Source: a virus. Taken from it: a DNA stretch of 26,419 nt. Under the pieces are notes generated by a model. It was not told the DNA's origin and did no database searches. It was given only the letters and a program-made list of their open reading frames with translations. Shown here in pieces: positions 1 through 9,600 of the stretch; the stretch's first letter is position 1; every line of letters starts with the position of its first letter. The stretch is taken from positions 1 through 26,419 of the IMG/VR virus record IMGVR_UViG_3300025617_000096; one strand, 5' to 3'. A program made the position numbers and the translations under genes.

Positions 1-2496
1 AGCTATAACTACGGTGGTGGTAATATACCGCCTATGTATGCTAATCAAGGCGCTCTTACTGAGTTCTTAAAAGCAGAGGAAGGCCTTCGTAATGAAGCAT
101 ACTTAGACGCTGCAGGTGTACCCACAGTAGGTTATGGCAGTACTTATGGCGTTAAAATGGGTGATAAGCTATCTGATGCACAAGCAAATCAACAACTGAT
201 GAAAGATATTGCTGTTGTAGAAGAAGACTACGGTAATCTTGTTGATGTAGATTTAAACCCTAATCAACAAACTGCAGTTAAATCTTTACTATTTAATATC
301 GGTGGTCCTCAATTTGCTAACAGTAGAGCTAGAGCAGCACTTAATGCAGGTGACTTTGACACTTTTCAAAAAGAAGCTTCAGAGTTTCGCATGGCAAATG
401 GTGAGGTTCTTCCAGGTCTTGAAGCTCGTAGAGCCAGAGAAATGGATTTATTTCGAACTCCTTATGAAACAGCAGATACTGATAAAGACACAGGCTTTTC
501 GTTTATTAAGAGCGCTCAAGCAGCTGATGATGTATCTGATGCTCAAATGTTAGGTGAGTATGAGATAGACGGTATTGCAACGCCTAAAGATGAAGGATTC
601 TTTTCTCCACAAGTAAAAAGATTTTTACAGTATCCTTTAGAATCATTTGGAGTTCCTGTACCTGAAGATGCTCCTGGAAAGCCAGTAGGTAATAAGCTAT
701 TTGGAACCGAATCAACAATAATTAAAGAAGAACAAGCAGAACGAGCGCTTAAGTATCCTGCAGAATTTTTAGGTATACCAGCACCTCTAGATGCTCCTGG
801 AGTTCCTCTTCCTAATGTATTTGATTTGCTTCCAGATGAAGATAAAACAATAGCTAACCTTAATGAGATGCGTGTTAATGAACGACAAAGTAAAGTTGAT
901 AGATTAGCAAATCGAATTAATGAAAACCAAGAGAAAGGAATTCCTGTTTCTCCTGAGTTAGTTGCAGCACACCAAGAAGCAACTGCAAGCCTTGGCGAAG
1001 CACAACAAGTTCAGCAAAAACATGCTGCAGAAGTAGGTGCTGAAGTTACAAAAACAGCGGAAGCAACTGCAAAAGCACAAACTTATAATACTGAAACAGG
1101 TAAATTTGATAAACCAACTGAGCAAAAAGAGACTTCAGGGACTACTGAACAAAGAGATGCGGCAGCTAATGCGGCTGCAGCAGGTGCAGGACAACCTGAT
1201 CCGACAGAAAATCCTTCAGCTGAAACTCAAATGCTGTTAAATTTAGGTTACACCAAAGATGAAAATGGTAATTGGATAGAGCCTAAAGATGAAGAAGTTC
1301 CTGACGAAGTAAAAGGTTTTAGAGATCAAGCAGTAGATGCGTTTAAAGGTGCGTTTGGTGACTTGTTTAATCCTAAAGAACTTGCTCGTATGGCATTGCT
1401 TTATACAGGCAGTCGTCTTATGGGATACAGTCACGAAGGTTCATTTGCTTATGGTGCTAAAAGTTATCTTAATCGTGTTGATGCTATGGATGCTCAGTTC
1501 CAAAAAGATATTCGGGATGATGACTACCTAGATTACACTGAAGAGTCTCGCAAAGAGTTTGAAAAAACAAGAGACTATTCTGTACTTCGTAAAAAGAAAA
1601 CTGCAGTGACTATGGAAAAGCCAACAGGTAACTCTAACTTAATTGGTGTTGGTAAAGTTCAAAGATTTTTAGGTACTGATGGTAATGAGTATGTAGAATA
1701 TGAAGGTGGTATGACTCCAGTTTCTGCTCTTGTTGATTTATTAGAGCCGTGGGATGAAGCTACTCAAGGAAGAGAAGCAGTAACTGCTGATTTTAAAGCT
1801 GCCTTCGATAGCGCTGCTGCTACTGCAAATACTGAAAGAGGCTTACGGGCTGGTACTCGAAATAAAACTAGTTATGATGATCGAGTACCTTTTGATTCTG
1901 TTAGTCTTGCAAGAGAAGCAGAAAGTAGATACAGAGAAATCCTTCATCAAAACGGTGTGTCTATTAACGATGCACCTGAACTAAAAATTAATGTTAATAA
2001 TGCTATCAGTAAATTTGTAAATGATACAATTGATTTTAAACAGTCAGGTGGCAAAGGTACAAAACCGAATAGTATTAGAGCATATATTAATGCTGAAACA
2101 AGATCAGTATTAACAGGTGTACCTCAATTTGCAATGAATGGTGCTTCTGAAAATAATATGAATATCCTTGACGATAAGATTAAGAAAGAAGTTAGGGATG
2201 AAAATGGTAAAAGACTTGGTCCTAAAGATAAGGGATACGCTGAAGCATACGAAAATCTATGGTCGGCTACTTATGCAGCTTATCGTTTAAGAAGCCAATA
2301 TCCTAATCTTGATTCTCAAAGCGATGTTAATCTTGAAGAACTCGTAGAAAAGAAAAGAGAAAGAAATAAGAAAAAGAAAGATCCTGCAAATGAATGGACA
2401 CCATTTACTTTGTGGATGAGTAGAACACCAGCAAGTGAAGTTCAAGCAATTATTGAACAAGCAAAGCTTGATGGTAGTTTAGATAAACTTATCTAA
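1..2496 (+). CDS. Virion-associated lysozyme-domain protein (5' partial)
   Basis: A large virion/ejection-type protein whose N-terminal part is a T4-type (GH24) lysozyme that should cut peptidoglycan during DNA entry. Counting from the Met at 34, residues 10-145 carry the family's catalytic pattern E16-x8-D25-x5-T31, followed by VGYG. After it come two imperfect copies of a proline-rich motif (residues about 195-217 and 235-258, sharing YP...FG-P.P.DAPG.P), then a charged, probably coiled-coil stretch (about 265-345), an Ala/Gln/Glu-rich region and a long unrecognised C-terminal half. The frame is open to base 1 and no ribosome binding site precedes the Met at 34, so the true start lies upstream of the window. 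At more than 820 residues it is far longer than a free endolysin (about 160), which with its place before two giant genes points to an internal virion protein. The lysozyme call is firm; the virion role is inference. Confidence 0.85.
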   Translation, partial: SYNYGGGNIPPMYANQGALTEFLKAEEGLRNEAYLDAAGVPTVGYGSTYGVKMGDKLSDAQANQQLMKDIAVVEEDYGNLVDVDLNPNQQTAVKSLLFNIGGPQFANSRARAALNAGDFDTFQKEASEFRMANGEVLPGLEARRAREMDLFRTPYETADTDKDTGFSFIKSAQAADDVSDAQMLGEYEIDGIATPKDEGFFSPQVKRFLQYPLESFGVPVPEDAPGKPVGNKLFGTESTIIKEEQAERALKYPAEFLGIPAPLDAPGVPLPNVFDLLPDEDKTIANLNEMRVNERQSKVDRLANRINENQEKGIPVSPELVAAHQEATASLGEAQQVQQKHAAEVGAEVTKTAEATAKAQTYNTETGKFDKPTEQKETSGTTEQRDAAANAAAAGAGQPDPTENPSAETQMLLNLGYTKDENGNWIEPKDEEVPDEVKGFRDQAVDAFKGAFGDLFNPKELARMALLYTGSRLMGYSHEGSFAYGAKSYLNRVDAMDAQFQKDIRDDDYLDYTEESRKEFEKTRDYSVLRKKKTAVTMEKPTGNSNLIGVGKVQRFLGTDGNEYVEYEGGMTPVSALVDLLEPWDEATQGREAVTADFKAAFDSAAATANTERGLRAGTRNKTSYDDRVPFDSVSLAREAESRYREILHQNGVSINDAPELKINVNNAISKFVNDTIDFKQSGGKGTKPNSIRAYINAETRSVLTGVPQFAMNGASENNMNILDDKIKKEVRDENGKRLGPKDKGYAEAYENLWSATYAAYRLRSQYPNLDSQSDVNLEELVEKKRERNKKKKDPANEWTPFTLWMSRTPASEVQAIIEQAKLDGSLDKLI

Positions 2497-2502
2497 ATTA
2501 TA

Positions 2503-2555
2503 CCCTAAGAGATAATACACCCTTATAGGGGAGTGTCTCTTAGGGTTTTTTTTTT
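2503..2555 (+). terminator. Intrinsic terminator enclosing a promoter-like motif
   Basis: The arms CCCTAAGAGA (2503-2512) and TCTCTTAGGG (2536-2545) pair perfectly and are followed by ten T residues (2546-2555). The 23-nt interval between the arms can pair further (CAC with GTG, CCC with GGG). It sits 6 bases after the stop of the lysozyme-domain gene and 20 bases before the next start, so it should end or reduce transcription between these genes. The interval also holds the ACACCCTTATAGGGG motif, which could restart transcription. Confidence 0.85.
2517..2531 (+). promoter_or_regulatory. Candidate phage RNA polymerase promoter (copy 1)
   Basis: ACACCCTTATAGGGG is repeated exactly on the - strand at 23223-23209, upstream of the other operon. 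The surrounding TAATACACCC...TATAGGGG recalls the T7 promoter (TAATAC and TATAGGG blocks) with the two blocks 2 bases closer together. The motif also contains a small dyad, CCCT-TAT-AGGG, which resembles the short-stem, 3-nt-loop hairpins used by the N4 virion RNA polymerase. Which polymerase would read it cannot be told from sequence. Confidence 0.55.
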
Positions 2556-2575
2556 ATTTATATTAGGAGGTTAAC

Positions 2576-5500
2576 ATGGCAGAAGACTTTATTGATGAAG
2601 AAGGTAATTCTCGCCAATGGATAGACGGAGATACAATTGAAGGTAAAGGCAATCGAGATATCCGTATCCAAGGGCTTAATGCTCCTGAAACAAGCAAAGT
2701 AATTCGAAGAGATGGTAAGCTACGTTTTGTGCAAGGTCAGCTAGGCGGTGAAGAAACAACTAATGCAATAGCTAGAATTGCAAAAGAAGGTGGCTTTAAT
2801 AAAATTGTAGACACAGGTCTTGACTCGTTTGGTCGTGATGTTGCTCGTATTGAAAACGAAGAAGGTGCTGATCTTACAAATACTTTGTACAGGTCAGGTG
2901 CTATTCAAGAAGATATCTTTACTGATGCAGAAGGTATACGAGCCGCACAACAAGGTAGATTACAAGCACAGTTAAAAGGTAAGCGTGATTACCAAAATAT
3001 AATTCACGAAGAGCTAGGCGAAATACAACAAATGCCTATCTTGTTTAAAGAGTCAGCTAATAATGAAAAAGAGTATTTAGATTCAGTTATGCAAACTATT
3101 GCTCTTCAAAAGGGTTATGATCTAACTACTGAAGAAGACTATAAAGCAGCTTATGATCTTGCAATTGAAGGTAACTATGATACCCGTAGTTTACCTTTTA
3201 ACGCTATTGATTTTTCTTATGGCGACAGAGATATGACGGGTGTAGCCTACAATCAGTTTACACAATCATGGAATACTGGTTGGAAAGGAATGTCTACTGC
3301 TCTAGCTGGATTTGCAGAGCTAGCAGGGGTAGGACTAGGAATTGAAGACTTAGAAAGATGGGGCGCAACTGAAGTTGAGCTTGCCAAAGATGATTTGTCT
3401 AATGCACCTATACTTAAGAACTTAGACTTCAGAGATGTTGATGGACTCTGGGATGGCTGGCAATACCTTACTAATAATATGGCTATGTCTGCACCCTACC
3501 TTATTACTCTATCAGCAGGTCACTTGCTTTCGCCTGTAACATTCGGTGCGTCAATACCGCTTGCTTATGGTTCAATGGTAGGTGTTCACTCAGGTAACGT
3601 ATGGAATGATATTGAAGGGGAAAAAGGCCAAAAAGAAGCTGCAGGATCTTTAATTGCAGGTACTGCTATGGCAGTTATGGACAGGATTGGTATGCAAGGT
3701 ATTCTTGCTCCGTCTAAGCTATTAACTAAGTCAGGAAGGCTAGAAGTAGCTAAGGCGTTAAAGAAACAAAACCCAGGAATGACATCTAAACAAGCGCTTG
3801 CTTTAATTAATAAAGAAAGTAAGTCAGTAATTAAAGGTGCTATTCAGGGCATGGGTAACTTTGCTGCTGACCATATTAATCGCGGTAGCTTAGTTAAAAG
3901 TGTTTTAAAAGGTGCTGGACGAGGTGGAATCACTGAGGCTGTAACTGAAGCAGCACAAGAAGGAACAGGCTATATTGCTTCAAAACAAATGTCAGAAGGT
4001 GGGCTTGAACAAAACTTTAATCCTAACGAGTTTAGTAATCTGTTAGCTTCTGCTGCAGTTGCTGGTGGATCGCTAGGTGCTGGCTTTGGTGGAGCTGGTT
4101 CTATTGTTGAAGCAGGTGACCGTTATGCAATGAGCAAAGGTCTTATGCTAGGTCGTGTAGACAAATTAAATCCTTACGATCAGATATCCCAAGAAATTGG
4201 TAGACAAGGTTCTGTTTATGATATTACTAGAGACCTAAAAAGAAAAACTTATACTAAGGAAGGTGGGCGTTTAGGCGCAGACTATGCTACTAAAGGTAAA
4301 GAACAACGAGGTTCTCTTTGGGATAAAATTAAAAATCCAACTAAGTATCTCCCTGAGTTATACAGAGCTGCCGCTACTACTGCTTTTCGTCCTGAGTTAC
4401 TAAGACGTTCTGAAGCAGCTAGAAAACTTTATGCACTAGTAGGTCAACCACTTGGTAGACTCTATTCAGGTAGAGATGTAGGCGCTCAAGAACAAAAGCA
4501 CAGAGCCGACTTGCTTAATCAATTAAATGCTCAACGTATTTTTAAGCGGTTCGGTTTACCTGACAGAGTATCTAGCTCTAATCGCATATCAGACATGATA
4601 CGTAGGTTTGTAGCGGCTAAAGGTGATCGTGATGCTTTAATTAATGACCAAGAAGTGATGGAAAATTATGATTCTATTTTGACAACTGTAAATGAGTTGC
4701 AAGGCTATATGCAGATGGATTATGATTTGCGTAATGATACTTATTTAGGCCAAGGTAGCAATCGTACAGATCTTCTATTTGAAAATTGGTTAGACACTCA
4801 AGGATGGGACTGGAAAAAAGTAAGAGACAATCGTGATGCTTGGTTTAAATGGATGCGTGGAGTAAAAGACTCATCAGGCAAACAAGCTTATACTGAAGCT
4901 GAAATTGAAGAAATGTATAATAAGATTTCTAACAATGAAGATGTTACTGATTTCTCTATTGTAGAAGGCGTTGCACATGTTCCAGGATCAGTTAAAGGCG
5001 ATGTAACAAAAACTTTATCTAGTATTCCAGGGTATGAACAGTTTGCAAACACAGATATCCTTCAAAACTTAATTAATAGAGCAGATCAAACAGCTAAGTA
5101 TGCAGCTTACACAGAATACTTTGGTGAAGGTGGTAAGTACCTAGATCAACTATATTCTGAAATGAAAAATGATGGGCTAACTGATGATGAAATAGCTGAA
5201 GTTGCTTACCATACTAAAAGCATTATTGATGCTGGAACAGGTAACTATAAGCCAATTAAAAACAGGAAGATAGCAAATCTACAACGTACAGGTGCATTTT
5301 ATGCGTCAACAGTAGGCCTTCCGTTAGCGGCATTTAGTTCTATTCCTGAATTTATTATGATACTGTGGCAAGGCCGTGGATCTTCTGATGTTAAGCGCGG
5401 AATTTATTCTGCAACAGGAGAGCTTGTTGAGATCTTTAAAGGTGTAGTTAATATGAAGCAGAATCCTGCTTTAAAAACTCAGCCTAACCTGCCTATTTAT

Positions 5501-6640
5501 AGACAGTCAGTACAAGACCTTATTAATGCTGGATTATTCCCTGATGATGCAACCGTAGCTACTCGTTACGGGCTAGGTGAAACCGATATTAGTAAAGCTT
5601 GGTGGCAAAAACAATTCTTTAAGTTTACAGGTATTGCAGGAATAACACAATTACAGAGATCAATTGCCGCAGCAGCTGTATCTGGTTTTGTTTCTGACAG
5701 AATTAAAATTCTTTTAGCTAATGAAACTAATATGAATGCTAAAATTTCTTTTGGTAAATGGAATGCTGCAGAAAAAGGTAGCCCTGTTCTTAATGTTAAA
5801 ACTAAACGGCAACCTTATAATCAAGACCAACTAGAAGTTTATCGTCAGCTAGTTAACTTAGGTATGGACGTAGACGAGTATATTCGTATACAAAAGAAAT
5901 ACACTAATACAGATAAAAATTCTCAAGGAAGAACATTGTATGATAGGTTAATGAAAATAGATCCCAATGATCCTGAAATAGCAGCCGATATGGATTTTAT
6001 ACAAGAACAAATGGAAACTGTAACGTGGTATTTTGTTAACGATAGAGTTCAAAACCCACAAGCTTATAACAGACCTCTGTTTTTTCAAGATCCTCATTTT
6101 CAGTTGTTTGTTCAGTTCAATGGTTTTATTTCTACTTTTACTGCAAACATTGTACCTAAACTTTGGAATGATTATCTTAAAAACGGTAGCCCTCGAATGC
6201 AATACAATACTTTTGCATTGATTTGTGTAATGACAGCAACTGCTGGTGCATCCCAATGGCTTAAAGATTACCTTAAGTTTGGAGGGTCAACACCTTATCT
6301 GTCTAATGAACAGCTTGTTCAACGTGCGCTTATGAATTCAGGTGTACTAGGGACAAGTGAAAGAATACTTAATGCAGCATTTCCATTATATGCAGACCGT
6401 GATGAAGGAATTGCAGGTAGAATATTTGGTGAGACCGTTGGTGGTGCGCCAACAGCTAGACTTGGATTTACAGCAGGTAAACTAATTAAAGAAATTGGTG
6501 AGGGTGATTATGAAGGTTCATTACGTGCAGGAACAAAACTATTACCTGGAATAGCACCAGTAACACCTGTTAGAAATGCAATAACAGATTTAATGCAAGG
6601 TCAGCTACCAACAAAGTGGCCATTTGATAAAGGAGAATAA
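2576..6640 (+). CDS. Giant ejection-type protein with N-terminal thermonuclease domain
   Basis: A 1354-residue protein beginning with a staphylococcal-nuclease (SNase) fold at residues about 15-112. DGDT (17-20), R30, the NAPET block (35-39, with E38) and FGR (R87) match the family's active-site layout (Asp21, Arg35, Asp40, Glu43, Arg87 in the Staphylococcus enzyme). The one visible departure is Asn35 where Asp40 is usual. The rest is unrecognised but has hydrophobic or Gly/Ala-rich stretches near 303-337, 355-368, 490-512, 905-932 and 1211-1230, which would suit an ejected protein that crosses or lines the cell envelope. The start is supported by AGGAGG 5 bases upstream. It sits between the lysozyme-domain gene and the RNA-polymerase-like gene, where T7 and N4 relatives keep ejected internal proteins. 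The nuclease may act on host or superinfecting DNA or help in entry; that part is inference. Confidence 0.8.
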   Translation: MAEDFIDEEGNSRQWIDGDTIEGKGNRDIRIQGLNAPETSKVIRRDGKLRFVQGQLGGEETTNAIARIAKEGGFNKIVDTGLDSFGRDVARIENEEGADLTNTLYRSGAIQEDIFTDAEGIRAAQQGRLQAQLKGKRDYQNIIHEELGEIQQMPILFKESANNEKEYLDSVMQTIALQKGYDLTTEEDYKAAYDLAIEGNYDTRSLPFNAIDFSYGDRDMTGVAYNQFTQSWNTGWKGMSTALAGFAELAGVGLGIEDLERWGATEVELAKDDLSNAPILKNLDFRDVDGLWDGWQYLTNNMAMSAPYLITLSAGHLLSPVTFGASIPLAYGSMVGVHSGNVWNDIEGEKGQKEAAGSLIAGTAMAVMDRIGMQGILAPSKLLTKSGRLEVAKALKKQNPGMTSKQALALINKESKSVIKGAIQGMGNFAADHINRGSLVKSVLKGAGRGGITEAVTEAAQEGTGYIASKQMSEGGLEQNFNPNEFSNLLASAAVAGGSLGAGFGGAGSIVEAGDRYAMSKGLMLGRVDKLNPYDQISQEIGRQGSVYDITRDLKRKTYTKEGGRLGADYATKGKEQRGSLWDKIKNPTKYLPELYRAAATTAFRPELLRRSEAARKLYALVGQPLGRLYSGRDVGAQEQKHRADLLNQLNAQRIFKRFGLPDRVSSSNRISDMIRRFVAAKGDRDALINDQEVMENYDSILTTVNELQGYMQMDYDLRNDTYLGQGSNRTDLLFENWLDTQGWDWKKVRDNRDAWFKWMRGVKDSSGKQAYTEAEIEEMYNKISNNEDVTDFSIVEGVAHVPGSVKGDVTKTLSSIPGYEQFANTDILQNLINRADQTAKYAAYTEYFGEGGKYLDQLYSEMKNDGLTDDEIAEVAYHTKSIIDAGTGNYKPIKNRKIANLQRTGAFYASTVGLPLAAFSSIPEFIMILWQGRGSSDVKRGIYSATGELVEIFKGVVNMKQNPALKTQPNLPIYRQSVQDLINAGLFPDDATVATRYGLGETDISKAWWQKQFFKFTGIAGITQLQRSIAAAAVSGFVSDRIKILLANETNMNAKISFGKWNAAEKGSPVLNVKTKRQPYNQDQLEVYRQLVNLGMDVDEYIRIQKKYTNTDKNSQGRTLYDRLMKIDPNDPEIAADMDFIQEQMETVTWYFVNDRVQNPQAYNRPLFFQDPHFQLFVQFNGFISTFTANIVPKLWNDYLKNGSPRMQYNTFALICVMTATAGASQWLKDYLKFGGSTPYLSNEQLVQRALMNSGVLGTSERILNAAFPLYADRDEGIAGRIFGETVGGAPTARLGFTAGKLIKEIGEGDYEGSLRAGTKLLPGIAPVTPVRNAITDLMQGQLPTKWPFDKGE

Positions 6641-6642
6641 CT

Positions 6643-9600
6643 GTGGTTAATATTAATCTTAATAATCGAGCAGCTGGAGTTGATTTTCGAAGTCGTAATA
6701 GACAAAGAAAATTAGCTGACCAGCAACAGGATATCGCACAAGCCACGGCTGATACTCAAGCAACTATGGCGGCGGCATTAGCTGATAAACAAGCACTTAA
6801 AAGTGCATTGGATCAACAACTTCCTGTTGAAGAATTACAGTCTCGGATGGCACAACCATCTGAGGCTATAGATCCTCAAGGATTTAGAGGAACTGCACCT
6901 GAAAATATGGTCGAGTCTGATTTGCAAGCGTATACAGAGGTTGCACCAACAGCTGAACAGATAGCAGAAGCTACACAAGACCCTATGTATGAATATGTGC
7001 AACAAGGTTCTCGTCCAGATCCTAGTGTAGATAGGATTAGAGAGCTTACACCTACTCAAAAAGGTGAACGCTTTGTTACTACACTTGAAGAGCAAGCAAT
7101 GCCTCGTGGTGTTATTGCTGACGAAGAAGTGGGTGAATTCGCTCAAGCAGTAGACCCTCAAGTTGATGAGGCCTTAATTCAAGAAGGCGTACATGACAAT
7201 AGCATGATGAAATTTTCTGCAATGCTAGAGGGTGCAAGTAACATGTTTGATGCTACAAGCACTAAGTTTAATATACTTGGAACTTCGATTGATTTAAACA
7301 ACGTAGACCAAGAAGTGTTAGCAGCAGATCCTCAAAGAATTATTTTTGAAAATTCAGATGCACTTAACTTTATCATGCGAAATGATACTAAGCTTAACTT
7401 ATCTGAAGATCCAACTAATCCTAATTCCAAAATAAAAAAGGAAGCAGGGCGAGCAGCTATGATGGCAACCATTCTAGCGTTGTCTAATAAAATGGCTCTT
7501 CAGAGTTCAGAAATAGATGAGGAAGCAAACAAAAAACAGCATTCAAATGGTCTTAACCGAAATATCCTTGGCCCAGAAGTAGGTCGTTTAATGGAACGGT
7601 TTTTATTTCCAACGCAGATGGATAACCCAGCAGAGCTATTTAAAGGTGTAGCAGAAGGTTATGGTTATAACTCTCGCATGACTCCTGAAGAGCAAAGTCT
7701 TTTAGGTCAAGCTGTTTTACAAGGTTTTGCAGACTCAAAGATATTTGATTTTGTACAAGGTAAAGAAATTAAAGATGACGAAGGCAAAAAGACAATGACC
7801 TTTGTTACTACTCGTGAAGGCGATAAGAAAATGAGAGCCTTGAGGAGAGGTATTCGTAGTGCTTTAGGTATTGCTCAAACCAAAGATCGACCTGTTTCTT
7901 TAACTAGAACAGATCAAGGTATGCTCAGAGGTGAAGGTGCAAGTACACAAAAAAGAATTACAGCTGCACCTGAAAAGAACTTCTTAACTAAAGAAGTCCA
8001 AGATGCAATTAACGCTTTGAGCAGTGTTCAACATACAGTACCAAGCCATGCAACAACTTTATATGCAGGAATACTATCTGGTGGGCTTAAAAATCGTAAA
8101 GGTGTTTTTGCTCGCATAGCTAAACAAGATGAAAAATATCTAGAGAATAAAAGACAATCGTTGTATAACGACTTTCTTTATAAGTATTCTAAAGGTCTTA
8201 TTCAACCTGCAGATGTTGGAGGAGATGTTAACACTTTTTTGCAGCAAGGTCAAACACAAGAAGAAGCAATTAAATCTGCTTTCTTTGATGCAGCAAACAG
8301 ACAAGCAGTTTCAATTCAAAGAGACCACTTGCTAGAAAGAAGTGATACACTAAAAGACGGTATTAATCGTGCTAATGTTCCTTTTTATTACGGTTACAGT
8401 GTAATTAATAATTCTTCTCGAATGATGATCACTAACGATGAGCTTAATTATCAATCAGATAAGCTAGCTAGATTTTTAGTATCTGGAGGTATGCCTTCTC
8501 TGTTTTCTATTTCTACAAAAGGTGGACTGTCAGCAATAGATACTGCAATTAAAGAAGCACGCTCGGGCAAGCCGCTTAAAGGTGAGTCTGGTTTCTTCAG
8601 AGTATTAGCAAGATCACTAATCCTAGACGCAGACAAGTTATCTCCTGCAGATCAATTAACTGCTTTAAAAAATGAACTTTCGCAAAAAGATAGTACACTT
8701 TTAAAGCTTGCTAGCGAAGTTTATAATTATAGAGAGAAAAATAAAGCGTATACCGATGCTGGAAAGTCAGCACTTCAAAATAATCAGGCTATTCCACAGC
8801 CAGAACCGTTTATTCCAAGTGAAGGGCTAGAAAACTTTTTAAGTCAGCATGAAGAAAATGATACATTTTATTTTGCGTTAGATGCTTTGCATGAGTTGGG
8901 TGCGTATAATGTTGTTGCTAAACAAGCAAGAGCAAACAATAAACCAATGAAGTTTGCAACAAGAGTTAAAGCAGAAGTAGATGGTAATTCAAATGGCGCT
9001 GTTATTCAAGGCTACCAAATGGGAGTTAAGAATATTCTTGAGAGGGGAGGAGTTCTTTTTCAAGGGGAAGGAGATGTCGAAGGAGATCTTCGAGAGCAAG
9101 TGTTCAGAATCATGGCTGATAACGACAAGCTAGAAAAAGATGAGTATTGGACAGAGATCTTTAAGGTAATTGGTAATGATCCTCGAAAGATTAAAAAGCT
9201 AATGAAAGTTCCAATTATGACTTCTATTTATGGTAAAGACCCTGCGTTTCATCAAGATACTGCAAAGAAATTTATTGATGATAATCCAAAAATGTTTGAA
9301 GGTTTGATGGCTAACGGTATTCTTAGCTATGAAGGAACAATTAAACGTCTTGGAGAACATTTAGAGCAAGGCTTACTTGTTGGGCTAGGTGGTGCGCTTG
9401 AACATTCAATTCTTGTTAAGCGTGCAGGTCGTATTTTTAACTTTGCAGATGAAATGATGAATATTGTAGGTGCTAACGGATTTGTAGTACAAGCAGGTGG
9501 TATCGAATACTTACCTGTAGATCCTCGAATTGCGTTCCCTCAAGGCCAACAGGCATTTGCTCCGTATGGTGACAATACTGCACGAGTTAAATACGGTCAA

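Noticed and set aside
2513-2531. A true T7 promoter
   Set aside because: The TAATAC and TATAGGG blocks are 2 bases too close and the second copy lacks TAATAC, so only a related, phage-specific motif is claimed.
5948-6256. 102-codon - strand frame inside the thermonuclease-domain gene
   Set aside because: Shadow of the sense coding strand, no binding site and no operon partner on that strand.
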